A stretch of DNA of 62,422 nucleotides, from positions 1-62,422 of the forward strand of contig NZ_JANXWD010000024.1 in assembly GCF_025351295.1 (NCBI RefSeq), given 5' to 3'. The notes under the pieces are model-generated. The model had not been told where the DNA came from. It did no database searches and was given only the letters and a program-made list of their open reading frames with translations. Below, piece after piece: positions 1-8,874 of the stretch. Numbering within the stretch: the stretch's first letter is position 1; every line of letters starts with the position of its first letter. Origin of the DNA: Phenylobacterium sp. (GTDB lineage: Bacteria > Pseudomonadota > Alphaproteobacteria > Caulobacterales > Caulobacteraceae). The translations under genes and the position numbers were made by a program.

Positions 1-4
1 CACG

Positions 5-35
5 AAAAACGCCCCGGAGATCGCTCTCCGGGGCG
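5..35 (-). terminator. Rho-independent terminator of hppA
   Basis: A perfect 11-bp stem (10-20 against 25-35) with the 4-base loop TCGC is followed, read on the minus strand, by five T residues (complement of 5-9). It lies about 25 bases past the hppA stop codon and has the classical intrinsic terminator form. Confidence 0.9.
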
Positions 36-59
36 TCTTGGTGTTCGCCAGCGCCTGGC

Positions 60-2195
60 CTAGTGGGCGGCCAGGACCGCCAGCAGGAGGAGGGCCACGA
101 TGTTGGTGATCTTGATCATCGGGTTCACCGCGGGGCCTGAGGTGTCCTTGTAGGGGTCACCGACAGTGTCGCCGGTCACGGCGGCCTTGTGAGCCTCCGA
201 ACCCTTGCCGTGCAGGACGCCGGCCGCGTCGGTGAAGCCTTCTTCGATCACCTTCTTGGCGTTGTCCCAGGCGCCGCCGCCGCTGGTCATCGAGATGGCG
301 ACGAACAGGCCGGTGACGATCACCCCCATCAGCATCGCGCCGACGCAGGCGAAGGCGTCGACCTTGCCGGCGATGGCGTTGATGATGAAAAACAGCACCA
401 CCGGCGACACGACCGGCAGCAGCGAGGGGATGATCATCTCCCGGATCGCGGCCTTGGTCAGGATGTCGACGGCGCGGCCGTATTCCGGCTTCACCTCGCC
501 GGTCATGATGCCCGGGTTCTCACGGAACTGGCGGCGGACCTCGACCACCACCGACTGGGCGGCGCGGCCCACGGCGGTCATCGACATGCCGCCGAACAGG
601 AACGGCAGCAGGCCGCCGAACAGCAGCCCCACGACCACGTACGGGTTGGACAGATCGAAGGCGACCGCGCCCAGGTTATAGAAGAACGAGCCGTCCACGG
701 CATTGGCCGCGAAGTACTTCAGGTCCTCGGTGTAGGCGGCGAACAGCACCAGGGCGCCCAGGCCGGCGGAGCCGATCGCATAGCCCTTGGTGACCGCCTT
801 GGTGGTGTTGCCGACCGCGTCGAGGGCGTCGGTGGTGACGCGCACTTCCGGGGGAAGGCCCGCCATCTCGGCGATGCCGCCGGCGTTGTCGGTGACCGGA
901 CCGAAGGCGTCCAGCGCGACCACGAAGCCCGCCAGCGACAGCATCGCCGTCGTGGCGATGGCGATGCCGAACAGGCCCGCCAGGTTGTAGGTGACGATGA
1001 TGCCGACGATGATCACCAGCGCCGGCGCGGCCGTGGACTCCAGGCTCATGGCCAGGCCCTGGATCACGTTGGTGCCGTGGCCGGAGACCGAGGCCTGAGC
1101 GACCGACTTCACCGGCCGGAAGTTGGTGCCGGTGTAATATTCGGTGATCATCACGATCAGGGCGGTGATCACCAGGCCGGTCATGGCGCAGCCGAACAGC
1201 GCCATGGCGCCGAAGGTCTTGCCGTTCACCGTCAGGTCCTCGGTCACCAGAGCCGGGATCAGGAAGTAGAGCGCCGCGGCCGACAGCACGCCGGTGGCGA
1301 TCAGCCCCTGGTAGAGGGCGCCCATGATGGACCCGCTCTTGCCCAAGCGGACCGCGAAGGTGCCGATGATCGAGGTGACGATGCAGACGCCGCAGATGGC
1401 CAGCGGCAGCAGCATGATGTTGCCCAGCAGCGCCGAGCCGCCGAAGAAGATCGCCGCCAGGACCATGGTGGCGACCGTGGTCACCGCATAGGTCTCGAAC
1501 AGATCAGCGGCCATGCCGGCGCAGTCGCCGACGTTGTCGCCCACGTTGTCGGCGATGGTCGCGGCGTTGCGCGGGTCATCTTCCGGGATGCCGGCCTCGA
1601 GCTTGCCGACCAGATCGCCGCCGACGTCGGCGCCCTTGGTGAAGATGCCGCCGCCCAGCCGGGCGAAGATCGAGATCAGCGAGGCCCCGAAGCCCAGCGA
1701 GACCAGCCCGTCGATCACGTGACGGTCGGCCGACGGCAGGCCCTGCACCTGGGTCAGGAACGCATAGTACCCAGTGACGCCGATCAGCGCGAAGCCGGCC
1801 ACCAGCAGGCCGGTGATGGCACCGGACGTGAAGGCCAGCTTCAGGCCCTTGGCCAGGCTTTCCGACGCGGCCTGGGCCGTGCGGACGTTGGCGCGGACGG
1901 AAATCAGCATGCCGGCGAAGCCCGCGGCCCCCGAGAGCACCGCGCCGATCAGGAAGCCGGCCGCCGAATAGGGGCCGATCAGGAAGAACAGGACGACCAG
2001 CACGACGACACCGACGATGCCGATCGCGGTGTACTGGCGCTTCAGATAGGCCTGGGCGCCTTCCTGGATGGCGGCGGCGATTTCCTGCATCCGGGCGTTG
2101 CCCGGCGAGGCGCGCAGTAGCGACAGCGTCTGAAGCACCCCGTACAGCACGGCGAGCACCCCGGCGCCGATCACCAGCGTAAGCATTGAACTCAT
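60..2195 (-). CDS. hppA: K+-insensitive proton-translocating inorganic pyrophosphatase
   Basis: Integral inner-membrane enzyme that couples pyrophosphate hydrolysis to proton export. The 711-residue product is almost wholly hydrophobic with about 16 membrane segments. It carries the family substrate motifs [12 protein letters not shown] and [19 protein letters not shown]. The segment [10 protein letters not shown] has lysine where K+-dependent members have alanine, which points to the K+-independent class. The frame stays open a further 50 codons upstream, but ATG at 2195 is preceded by AAAGGGG at good spacing and gives the normal membrane-start N-terminus [11 protein letters not shown] strong terminator follows, so it is probably monocistronic. 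Confidence 0.97.
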   Translation of the reverse strand: MSSMLTLVIGAGVLAVLYGVLQTLSLLRASPGNARMQEIAAAIQEGAQAYLKRQYTAIGIVGVVVLVVLFFLIGPYSAAGFLIGAVLSGAAGFAGMLISVRANVRTAQAASESLAKGLKLAFTSGAITGLLVAGFALIGVTGYYAFLTQVQGLPSADRHVIDGLVSLGFGASLISIFARLGGGIFTKGADVGGDLVGKLEAGIPEDDPRNAATIADNVGDNVGDCAGMAADLFETYAVTTVATMVLAAIFFGGSALLGNIMLLPLAICGVCIVTSIIGTFAVRLGKSGSIMGALYQGLIATGVLSAAALYFLIPALVTEDLTVNGKTFGAMALFGCAMTGLVITALIVMITEYYTGTNFRPVKSVAQASVSGHGTNVIQGLAMSLESTAAPALVIIVGIIVTYNLAGLFGIAIATTAMLSLAGFVVALDAFGPVTDNAGGIAEMAGLPPEVRVTTDALDAVGNTTKAVTKGYAIGSAGLGALVLFAAYTEDLKYFAANAVDGSFFYNLGAVAFDLSNPYVVVGLLFGGLLPFLFGGMSMTAVGRAAQSVVVEVRRQFRENPGIMTGEVKPEYGRAVDILTKAAIREMIIPSLLPVVSPVVLFFIINAIAGKVDAFACVGAMLMGVIVTGLFVAISMTSGGGAWDNAKKVIEEGFTDAAGVLHGKGSEAHKAAVTGDTVGDPYKDTSGPAVNPMIKITNIVALLLLAVLAAH

Positions 2196-2403
2196 GAGTA
2201 GCGCACCCCTTTGCGATTGCGCGGAGGGGGACCGACGCCCGCCTGCATTGGCGGTCCCGTCGATGTGTCCCGGCCCCTGAAATTTCCCCAAACAGATCCG
2301 AGGGCGCGCGAGCGCCTCCGAAAGATCGGGCCGGAAACTACTCAAGTTTTACTAGATGGCGCAACACGTGCCGCCCCGTCAGGCGCGATCGGGTCGATCG
2401 GCC

Positions 2404-2838
2404 TCAGGTATGAGGGGTGCTGATCCGCCGGCGCGGGGCCTGCGAAGTGACCACGACGGAGAGGATCTGGCCGGGCCCCACGATGGCGGTCGCGTCGCTG
2501 GTGAGGGTCGCCGTGAGGCGCGGCGCATCGACCTTGGAGAGGTCGGACGCCAGGGTGAAGGGCGTCCGATGGCCGGCGCGGACCAGGGCGTCGCGGAAAT
2601 AGGGCTCCTTTTCCCGGAGCTTCGCGGCATTGGCCGACCGGGTCAGGTTGATCCGCACGTACACGAAGACGTAGTTGACCACGACGCGGTTGGAGACGAT
2701 GGGCAGGCCGACCGGCTGCAGGTCGACGTACTGGCCGACATCCTGCTTGCCGCCCTCCTTCTTCTTTTCCTCCGCGGCGTCGGCTGTGGAGCTCGTGGCG
2801 AGCGCGACGGCGGCGAAGATCAGGGTTCGGCGGTCCAT
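2404..2838 (-). CDS. Small exported protein, weakly FliL-like
   Basis: A 144-residue protein of unknown function. Residues 1-21 form a signal-peptide-like segment (MDRRTLIFAAVALATSSTADA), followed by a charged stretch AEEKKKEGGK. The remainder has the pattern VNYVFVYVRINL followed by EPYFRDALVRAGHRTPF and alternating strand-like segments. This loosely recalls the C-terminal domain of the flagellar FliL family, but no transmembrane anchor follows the signal and no flagellar gene is adjacent. ATG at 2838 was chosen because it places a cleavable signal first; the longer frame upstream has no such feature. The FliL relation is a suggestion only. Confidence 0.7.
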   Translation of the reverse strand: MDRRTLIFAAVALATSSTADAAEEKKKEGGKQDVGQYVDLQPVGLPIVSNRVVVNYVFVYVRINLTRSANAAKLREKEPYFRDALVRAGHRTPFTLASDLSKVDAPRLTATLTSDATAIVGPGQILSVVVTSQAPRRRISTPHT

Positions 2839-2952
2839 GCCGGACACGATCCTCCGAATCGGTTGCCGCAACGTTGCGATCGACGGCGTTCGATGGTGGC
2901 GGTTGGCGAACGGTGGTAGCGTTGCAGCAACGACACAAAGGGAGGAGCGTGC

Positions 2953-3927
2953 ATGGCTACGACCCGTCGCACTGCCGCCTTGGGCCTGCTGGCCGCCGCG
3001 GGCGCCGCGTTGCCCCTGGCCCGCGCCCTGGCCCAGAACGCCCCCACGCCGGACAAGGTCTCCTCTGGCGTCCAGACCGAGATGCCGGACGAGGAGTCGC
3101 CGGCCACCGAGCTGGACACCACCACCGACACCTACGAGCACATGCTGGCGCCGGTGATCATCAACGGCCAGGGCCCGTTCAACTTCCTGCTCGATACCGG
3201 AGCCAACGTCAGCTGTGTCTCGAACCGGCTGATGGCGCGCCTGGACCTAAAGTCCAGCGGCGCCTCGGCGGCGGTCCATACCGTGGTCGGCGTCCACAAT
3301 AGGCCGGTGGTGATCCTGGACCGGCTGCAGGTCGGTCCGCGCAACCGGCGCATGGTCCGCGCGCCAGCCCTGCCGATGAAGGGGACCGACGTCGATGGCG
3401 TGCTGGGGGTCGACTGGCTGAAGGGCCAGCGCCTGGTGCTGGATTTCAAGGCCAGGAAGCTGGAGATCATCCGCTCCCAGGCCGACGTGGACGAGCCCGG
3501 CCACGTGGTGGTGGTGCCGGCCCGCCGCCGGCACGGCCAGCTGACCATCGTCGACGCCGACCTCAGCGGCCACCGGATCAGCGCGATCATCGATTCCGGC
3601 GCCCAGGGCAGCCTGTGCAATAGCAAGCTGCGCGACATCGTCCACGCCCTGGACGCCAAGCGCGGCGACCGGCCGCCCCCGCGATATGTGCGGATGGAGA
3701 CCCTGGCGGGGGAAGCGTTCGACGGCGAATCGATCTTCCTGCCGTTCCTGCGCCTGGGCGGCCTGCACCTGGGCAATGTGCCGGTGACCTATGCGGAGAT
3801 GCACGTCTTCGACATCTGGGGGCTGAAGGACACCCCGGCCCTGGTGATCGGCATGGACCTGCTCGGCCAGTTCGAACAGGTGGCGCTGGACTTCGGCCGC
3901 TCGGCGGTGCGGTTCTCGTACGTCTGA
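2953..3927 (+). CDS. Two-lobed retropepsin-like aspartyl protease, exported
   Basis: A 324-residue protein with an N-terminal export signal (MATTRRTAALGLLAAAGAAL, twin arginine at 5-6, Tat-like; cleavage near residue 28). Two retropepsin-like lobes follow. Lobe 1 has the catalytic motif LLDTGANVS with Asp81 and the later hydrophobic-Gly element GVLGVDWL. Lobe 2 has AIIDSGAQGS with Asp214 and ALVIGMDLLG. Both catalytic aspartates are therefore in one chain, as in a fused dimer. It probably acts in the periplasm; the substrate cannot be told. GGAGGA at 2941-2946 is the ribosome site for ATG 2953. It is divergent from the preceding exported protein, with which it shares a promoter region of about 110 bp. 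Confidence 0.88.
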   Translation: MATTRRTAALGLLAAAGAALPLARALAQNAPTPDKVSSGVQTEMPDEESPATELDTTTDTYEHMLAPVIINGQGPFNFLLDTGANVSCVSNRLMARLDLKSSGASAAVHTVVGVHNRPVVILDRLQVGPRNRRMVRAPALPMKGTDVDGVLGVDWLKGQRLVLDFKARKLEIIRSQADVDEPGHVVVVPARRRHGQLTIVDADLSGHRISAIIDSGAQGSLCNSKLRDIVHALDAKRGDRPPPRYVRMETLAGEAFDGESIFLPFLRLGGLHLGNVPVTYAEMHVFDIWGLKDTPALVIGMDLLGQFEQVALDFGRSAVRFSYV

Positions 3928-4000
3928 GGCGGTCAGGGGCTGATCCTTCCCCCGGGTGCGCAGGAAGCAAGAGCGTGGGCGTCCCAGTCCCGAACAGACT

Positions 4001-5275
4001 TTAGTCGGGATGGTCCGCCGCGCTCGCCGGCGCCACGTGCGGCGGGAAAAGGTCGGCCATCGGCTCGTATTTGGCCCGGGCGCGGGCCAGACGCTCGCGC
4101 ATGTCGGCCAGCGCCTGCGGATGGAGGGAGGCGACGCTGTAGTTTTCTCCCGGGTCGGCCTGCATGTCGAAGAGCAGCGGCAGCCGGTCCAGCGGCACGT
4201 CGTAGACCCGGTAGTAGGAGCGGGCCACCAGCTTCCAGCGCGCGGTGCGCAGGCCGGCGACGTGGGTGTTGTTGAACAGCAGTATCTCCTCGTGCGGCGA
4301 GCCCTCGCCGCGCGTCAGCATCCCTGAGATGTCGCGGCCGTCCAGTTCGACGCCGACCGGCGCGGGTAACCCCGCCAGGCTCAGCACAGTCGGCAGGAGA
4401 TCGAGGTTGCTGGCGAGGCCGCTCGCCACGAGGCCCGCAGGGAGCCGCCCCGGATAGCGGGCGATGAAGGGCACGCGGAAGCCGCCGTCCCAGGCCGAGC
4501 CGCCCTTGCGGTCGCGGAACGGACCTGACGAGCCCTCGAACCAGGGCCCGTTGTCGGAGGTGAAGACCACCAGGGTGTCCTCGTCGATCGCCAGGTCCTT
4601 CAGCCGCGCCAGCAGGCGACCGACGTTCGCGTCGATCTCCTCAACCACCTCGCCATACGCGCCGGCGGGGGAGCCCATCGGGTCATCGGGGTTGGGGACC
4701 AGCGGGATGTGCGGCGCGGTCAGGGCCAGCAGGATGAAGAACGGCTGCTCGCGATGGGTCTCGGCGAACTGGATCGTGTGCTCGAAGAAGTTCTGGGTAA
4801 GTCGCGCGAAGTCGACCCGCTCTGCCCGGGCCGTCACCGCCGCACCCTCGCTGTCGTAGTAGGTGAGCGGCCGCATGTCGTGGCTGTACGGCAGGCCGTG
4901 GAAGACATCGAAGCCATGGACCATCGGCGGCCAGTGCGGCGCCACATGGCCCAGGTGCCACTTGCCCACCAGGGCGGTGGCGTAGTCGGGCTTCAGGGCC
5001 TGCGGGAGCGTCACCTCGCTCCGCGGCAGGCCGGTGGTGTCGGCCGGCTGGATCACTTCGTGCGCCAGGCCGGAGCGGATCGCATAGCGCCCGGTCATCA
5101 GCCCGGCCCGCGACGGGGTGCAGACATTGGCCGAGGCGTAGAAATCGGTCAGCCGCACTCCGCCCGCCGCCATGCAGTCCAGGTTGGGTGTGCGGATATG
5201 CTGGCCGCCGTCACAGCCGATGTCGCCATAGCCGAGGTCGTCGGCCAGGATGATGATGACGTTCGGCTGGCGCAC
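4001..5275 (-). CDS. Sulfatase, formylglycine (Cys) type
   Basis: A 424-residue member of the alkaline-phosphatase/sulfatase superfamily. The N-terminus NVIIILADDLGYGD supplies the metal-binding Asp pair, and NVCTPSRAGLMTGR (Cys52) is the C-x-P-S-R motif in which Cys is converted to formylglycine by a separate activating enzyme. The His/Asp metal motif FTSDNGPW is also present. No signal peptide is visible from this start. GTG at 5275 is preferred because AGGAGA lies 7 bases upstream and the sulfatase fold begins at once; the frame stays open into thiL without homology. It lies 35 bases after thiL on the same strand. Substrate unknown (aryl or carbohydrate sulfate). Confidence 0.92.
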   Translation of the reverse strand: MRQPNVIIILADDLGYGDIGCDGGQHIRTPNLDCMAAGGVRLTDFYASANVCTPSRAGLMTGRYAIRSGLAHEVIQPADTTGLPRSEVTLPQALKPDYATALVGKWHLGHVAPHWPPMVHGFDVFHGLPYSHDMRPLTYYDSEGAAVTARAERVDFARLTQNFFEHTIQFAETHREQPFFILLALTAPHIPLVPNPDDPMGSPAGAYGEVVEEIDANVGRLLARLKDLAIDEDTLVVFTSDNGPWFEGSSGPFRDRKGGSAWDGGFRVPFIARYPGRLPAGLVASGLASNLDLLPTVLSLAGLPAPVGVELDGRDISGMLTRGEGSPHEEILLFNNTHVAGLRTARWKLVARSYYRVYDVPLDRLPLLFDMQADPGENYSVASLHPQALADMRERLARARAKYEPMADLFPPHVAPASAADHPD

Positions 5276-5310
5276 GGGCGGTCTCCTGGAGTCCGTGAGG
5301 TTAGCGCGGA

Positions 5311-6267
5311 TCAGCCGTGCCGCCAGCCGCCAGGCCCGGGATCGACCGGCTGGCCGCCGCATAGCACCTCGATCCCCTGGCCGACCCCGGCCTCGCCGAT
5401 GATGACGAAGCCCGGAAGGGCGACGGGCGAGGTCGCCACGATCTCGTAGTCGTCCCCGCCGCTCGCCAGCGCCAGCAGCGCGCCGGTCGGGTCGGCCTGC
5501 GCCTCGAGCCAAGCCCGGGCCGGAGCGGAGAGCGGGACGCGGTCGAGGTCGAGGGTCAGGCGCACCCCGCTGGCCGCGGCGATGTGGCCGGCGTCGGCGA
5601 TCAGGCCGTCGGAGACGTCGGCCGCGGCGCTGGCATGCTCCAGCACCGTGCGGCGCAGGTCCAGCCGCGGCTGCGGCAGGCGATAACGGCCGGAGAGGTA
5701 GCCGTCGGGGTCGGCGATCTCCTCGCGCGCCGCCCTCAGGCCCAGCCAGCCGTCGCCGATGTGGCCGCTGACCATCAGGCGGTCGCCAGGCCGGGTGCCG
5801 GCGCGGCGCACCATGCGGCCCTCCGGGACCCAGCCCAGGGCCGTCAGGCTGGCCGTGAACGGGCCGGGCGTGGCCACCGTGTCGCCGCCCAGCAGGCTGA
5901 CGCCCGCCTCCTTGAGGTCGGCGCCCAGGCCGACTGCGAACGCGGCGCGGTCGGCGTCGCCCCAGGCTTGCGGCCAGGCCACCGCCAGGAAGGCCGCGAA
6001 CGGCTCGGCGCCCTTGGCGGCCAGGTCGGACAGGTTCACCCGCGCCAGCCGGCGGCCGACCAGCTCCGGCGCCTCCCCGGCCAGGAAGTGCACGCCCTCG
6101 ACGATGGCGTCCTTGGTGACCACCAGATCGAACCCCGGCCGCTGCGGCACGACCGCCGCGTCGTCCATCAGGTCGAAGGCGCCCGCCGCGCCGCGCGCCA
6201 GGGGCCGGAAGAGCCGGGCGATCTCGCCGAACTCATCCAGCTCAGCCGCCCCTGGCCGGCCGGACAT
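5311..6267 (-). CDS. thiL: Thiamine-monophosphate kinase
   Basis: A 318-residue enzyme that phosphorylates thiamine monophosphate to thiamine diphosphate, the last step of cofactor synthesis, in the cytoplasm. It has the PurM/ThiL fold markers: [12 protein letters not shown] at the N-terminus, the metal-binding [27 protein letters not shown] and, in the second domain, [13 protein letters not shown] and SGGDDYE. ATG 6267 overlaps the end of nusB by 26 bases, consistent with the nusB-thiL coupling common in Alphaproteobacteria. Confidence 0.96.
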   Translation of the reverse strand: MSGRPGAAELDEFGEIARLFRPLARGAAGAFDLMDDAAVVPQRPGFDLVVTKDAIVEGVHFLAGEAPELVGRRLARVNLSDLAAKGAEPFAAFLAVAWPQAWGDADRAAFAVGLGADLKEAGVSLLGGDTVATPGPFTASLTALGWVPEGRMVRRAGTRPGDRLMVSGHIGDGWLGLRAAREEIADPDGYLSGRYRLPQPRLDLRRTVLEHASAAADVSDGLIADAGHIAAASGVRLTLDLDRVPLSAPARAWLEAQADPTGALLALASGGDDYEIVATSPVALPGFVIIGEAGVGQGIEVLCGGQPVDPGPGGWRHG

Positions 6268-6712
6268 CGCGGGCTACGCCGTCGAGGGCGCCGTTGACGA
6301 AGCCCGGCTCGGTCCCCTCGAAGAAGCTCTTGGCCACCTCGACATATTCGTCGATCGCCACCTCGGTCGGCACGTCGGGGCGATGGGCCAGCTCATAGGT
6401 GCCCGCCCGCAGGATGGCGCGCACGGTGGCGTCCAGCCGTTCCAGCCGCCAGCCCTCAGCCAGCCGCTTGACGATGGCGGCGTCCACCCGGCTCTGCTGG
6501 GCGACCACGCCGCGCACCAACTCGGCGAAGAACCCCTCGTCGGCCGAGGCGAGGGGCGCGCCCTCACCGTCTTCGTTGTCGAGGGCGCGGTCGAACCGGT
6601 GCTCGGTGAACTCGCGGATCACGTGCTCCACGCCAATCGCGGACACCTCCATCTGGTAGAGGGCCTGGACGGCGGCGAGACGCGCCACCGAGCGCGAGGC
6701 GTGGGCGCTCAC
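6242..6712 (-). CDS. nusB: Transcription antitermination factor NusB
   Basis: A 156-residue all-helical RNA-binding protein of the NusB family, which joins NusE (S10) on boxA RNA to promote rRNA antitermination. The N-terminus [17 protein letters not shown] and the C-terminal [17 protein letters not shown] with FVNGALD are diagnostic. It overlaps ribH by four bases (ATGA at 6709-6712) and thiL by 26, so translation is probably coupled through the operon. Confidence 0.97.
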   Translation of the reverse strand: MSAHASRSVARLAAVQALYQMEVSAIGVEHVIREFTEHRFDRALDNEDGEGAPLASADEGFFAELVRGVVAQQSRVDAAIVKRLAEGWRLERLDATVRAILRAGTYELAHRPDVPTEVAIDEYVEVAKSFFEGTEPGFVNGALDGVARDVRPARGG

Positions 6713-7173
6713 CGCTTGCCGCCGAGCAGCTGTTGTTTCAGCGACACCATGGCCAGGGCGGCACGCGCCGCGCCGCCGCCCTTGTCGCCTTCGCTGATCC
6801 GGGCCCGCGCCCAGGCCTGTTCGGCGTCCTCGACGGTCAGCACGCCGTTGCCGATGCAGAGCCGCTTGCCGATCGCCAGCTCCATGATCCCGCGGGCCGA
6901 CTCGTTGGAGACGATCTCGAAATGATAGGTCTCGCCGCGGATCACCGAGCCCAGGGCGACATAGCCGTCATAGCTCTTGCCGGCCGGCCGGTGCCCGCCC
7001 TCCTCGGCGAAGGCGATGGCCGCCGGGATCTCCAGCGCGCCCGGCACGGTCACCACGTCGAACTCCGCGCCATAGGCGCTCAGCGCCTGCGACGCGCCGT
7101 CCAGCAGGGCGTCGGCCAGATCGTCGTAGAAGCGCGCCTCCACGATCAGGATGCGGATCGGGTCTTCAGGCAT
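6709..7173 (-). CDS. ribH: 6,7-dimethyl-8-ribityllumazine synthase
   Basis: A 154-residue riboflavin-pathway enzyme that condenses 5-amino-6-ribitylaminouracil with dihydroxybutanone phosphate. The conserved segments [23 protein letters not shown] (with the catalytic His) and LCIGNGVLT are all present. ATG 7173 follows a GAGGA ribosome site. It is first of the tightly overlapped ribH-nusB-thiL set. The 255 bases upstream, where ribBA sits in many relatives, hold a palindromic repeat instead. Confidence 0.97.
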   Translation of the reverse strand: MPEDPIRILIVEARFYDDLADALLDGASQALSAYGAEFDVVTVPGALEIPAAIAFAEEGGHRPAGKSYDGYVALGSVIRGETYHFEIVSNESARGIMELAIGKRLCIGNGVLTVEDAEQAWARARISEGDKGGGAARAALAMVSLKQQLLGGKR

Positions 7174-7249
7174 CGGGAGTCCTCGGGCAGTCGAAGGACG
7201 CTCTTAGGGCCTGCACGCGGCGGATGAAAGGACGAGCCGTTGTCCGCGG

Positions 7250-7378
7250 CCCGCTCATCCCGGCGAAGGCCGGGACCCAGATGGAATGGCTCGGATGTGG
7301 ATTCCAGGGACGCTGAGCCCGTCCAACGCCCGTCCCAGCCGTCGGATCTGGGTCCCGGCCTTCGCCGGGATGAGCGGG
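7250..7378. repeat. Palindromic element A, copy 1 (33-bp perfect arms)
   Basis: Positions 7250-7282 and 7346-7378 are exact reverse complements over 33 bases (arm core CATCCCGGCGAAGGCCGGGA), separated by 63 unrelated bases. Each arm also holds an internal hairpin (CCCGGC.GAA.GCCGGG type). A second copy lies at 19895-20022 and degenerate or partial arms near 37291-37337 and 62084-62099. The form is that of a dispersed non-coding palindromic repeat. It occupies the 255-base gap between ribE and ribH. Confidence 0.9.
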
Positions 7379-7428
7379 CGTAATGATCTAAGGCACTGAA
7401 ATTTCGAAGGCCTGGTTGAGTCTCGACC

Positions 7429-8019
7429 CTACGCCGTCTCCTGGTACCTCGCCAGGTAGCGGGCCAGCATGTCGATCTCCAGGTTCACCCGGGACCCCGG
7501 CTTCAGGGTCCCCAACGTGGTCACGTCCCAGGTGTGCGGGATCAGGTTCACGCCGAACACATCGTCTTCGACCTCGTTCACGGTGAGCGACACGCCCTCC
7601 ACGGTGATCGAACCCTTCGGCGCGATGAAGCGGTGCAGGGGCTTGGGGACGCGGACCTGCACGCGGTGCGAACCGCCCTCGCTCTCGATCGACAGCACTT
7701 CGCCCACGCCGTCCACGTGGCCCGAGACGATGTGGCCGCCCAGCTCGTCGCCGACCCGCGCGGCGCGTTCCAGGTTGACCGGGCGGCCCTCGGTCCAATC
7801 CGACAGGGTGGTGAGCGAGAGGGTCTCGCCGGAAACCTCGACCGCGAACCAGCCGGGACCCTTGTCCACCACGGTCAGGCAGCAGCCGGCGTGGCTGACC
7901 GAGGCGCCGAGCTCGAGGGTGGCGGTGTCGAAGCCGGTCTCGATCTCGAAGCGGCGGTCGCGGTTGGTGTCGCGCACGCTCTTGACGCGCCCCACGTCGG
8001 TGACGATGCCGGTGAACAT
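7429..8019 (-). CDS. ribE: Riboflavin synthase alpha chain
   Basis: A 196-residue enzyme that dismutates two 6,7-dimethyl-8-ribityllumazine molecules to riboflavin. The two repeated lumazine-binding domains are visible: the first starts MFTGIVTDVGRV and contains ASVSHAGCCLTVVD; the second has GDELGGHIVSGHVDGVGEV and GSITVEGVSLTVNEV. It lies 10 bases downstream of the RibD-reductase gene and is followed by element A. In some naming schemes this gene is ribC. Confidence 0.97.
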   Translation of the reverse strand: MFTGIVTDVGRVKSVRDTNRDRRFEIETGFDTATLELGASVSHAGCCLTVVDKGPGWFAVEVSGETLSLTTLSDWTEGRPVNLERAARVGDELGGHIVSGHVDGVGEVLSIESEGGSHRVQVRVPKPLHRFIAPKGSITVEGVSLTVNEVEDDVFGVNLIPHTWDVTTLGTLKPGSRVNLEIDMLARYLARYQETA

Positions 8020-8029
8020 TCAGCCCCCC

Positions 8030-8677
8030 TCAAGCGATCCGCGCGTAGCGTTCCCAGAGGTCGTCGCCCAGCTGGCTGACCTCCACCCGCCGGAAATGGG
8101 GCGCCTCGGCCAACGCCGCAACTGCCAGGGCGCCGATCGCCGGCCGCCCCTCCCCGCCCAGCAGGATCGGCGCGCGGAACCACTCGATGGCTTCGACCAG
8201 GCCGCAGCGCAGGAAACTGGCGGCCACCTGCCCGCCGCCTTCGATGAGCAGGTTCGAGAGTCTTTCCTGGGCAAGGGCTTGCACGACGCTCTTCAACTCC
8301 GGCCGATCCTCGCCGACCGCGCGGACGGACAGCACGATCACGCCGGCCGCCAGCAGCGCCGGGTCGGGCTCGGTCGTGCTGACCACATAGGTCGGGATTT
8401 CGCGCGCGGTCCGCACCAGCTTGCAGGCCGGCGTCAGACGCTGGCGGCTGTCCAGCACCACCCGGGCGGGCTGGCGGCCATTGTAGCCGGCAAGCCGCAC
8501 CGTGAGCTCGGGATCGTCGGCCAGCGCCGTCTCGATGCCGATGACGACCGCGTCGTGATCGGCCCGCAGCCGATGCACCTGTTCGCGCGCCTGCGGCCCG
8601 GTGATCCAGCGACTCTCGCCGGACGCCGTGGCGATGCGGGCGTCGAGGGACGTGGCGAGCTTGAGGGTGATACTCAC
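8030..8677 (-). CDS. RibD C-terminal reductase domain protein (deaminase domain absent)
   Basis: A 215-residue protein matching only the 5-amino-6-(5-phosphoribosylamino)uracil reductase half of RibD, a dihydrofolate-reductase-like fold. It opens with SITLKLATSLDARIATASGE and WITGPQAREQVHRLRADHDAVVIG (NADPH and substrate region) and ends with the LLIEGGGQVAASFL and ILLGGEG elements. The N-terminal zinc deaminase domain (H-A-E and P-C-x-x-C motifs) of normal RibD is not encoded here or just upstream. GTG at 8677 begins at the domain boundary; a further 32 in-frame codons upstream run into repeat B and are unlikely to be real. The ribosome site is weak. Either the reductase acts alone with a deaminase encoded elsewhere, or the gene is a 5'-truncated ribD. 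Confidence 0.85.
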   Translation of the reverse strand: MSITLKLATSLDARIATASGESRWITGPQAREQVHRLRADHDAVVIGIETALADDPELTVRLAGYNGRQPARVVLDSRQRLTPACKLVRTAREIPTYVVSTTEPDPALLAAGVIVLSVRAVGEDRPELKSVVQALAQERLSNLLIEGGGQVAASFLRCGLVEAIEWFRAPILLGGEGRPAIGALAVAALAEAPHFRRVEVSQLGDDLWERYARIA

Positions 8678-8700
8678 GCCTGGGAGTCTCGCGTCGTTTC

Positions 8701-8856
8701 CCTTCTCCCCCTGTGGGAGAAGGTGGCCCGCGCCAGCGGGTCGGATGAGGGGTCTCTCAGAACCATCCGGCAAGCCTTTGCGATGTCTGCGGAAAGGCCC
8801 ATCGACCCCTCATCCGTCGGGCTTCGCCCGCCACCTTCTCCCACAGGGGGAGAAGG
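8701..8856. repeat. Palindromic element B (27-bp perfect arms)
   Basis: Positions 8701-8727 and 8830-8856 are exact reverse complements over 27 bases (contains TCTCCCCCTGTGGGAGAAGG). Inner arms near 8742-8753 and 8804-8815 also pair (CGGATGAGGGGTC type). The whole 156-bp unit can fold as a long interrupted hairpin and is MITE-like or REP-like in form. It starts 23 bases upstream of the RibD-reductase start codon and ends 18 bases from the stop codon of the preceding gene. Confidence 0.9.
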
Positions 8857-8874
8857 ATCGCGACAACGCGCCCA

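Noticed and set aside
189..2120. Long plus-strand frame of 643 codons opposite hppA
   Set aside because: It is the antisense shadow of hppA in GC-rich DNA: very rich in His, Gly, Arg and Asp, with no domain or ribosome site.
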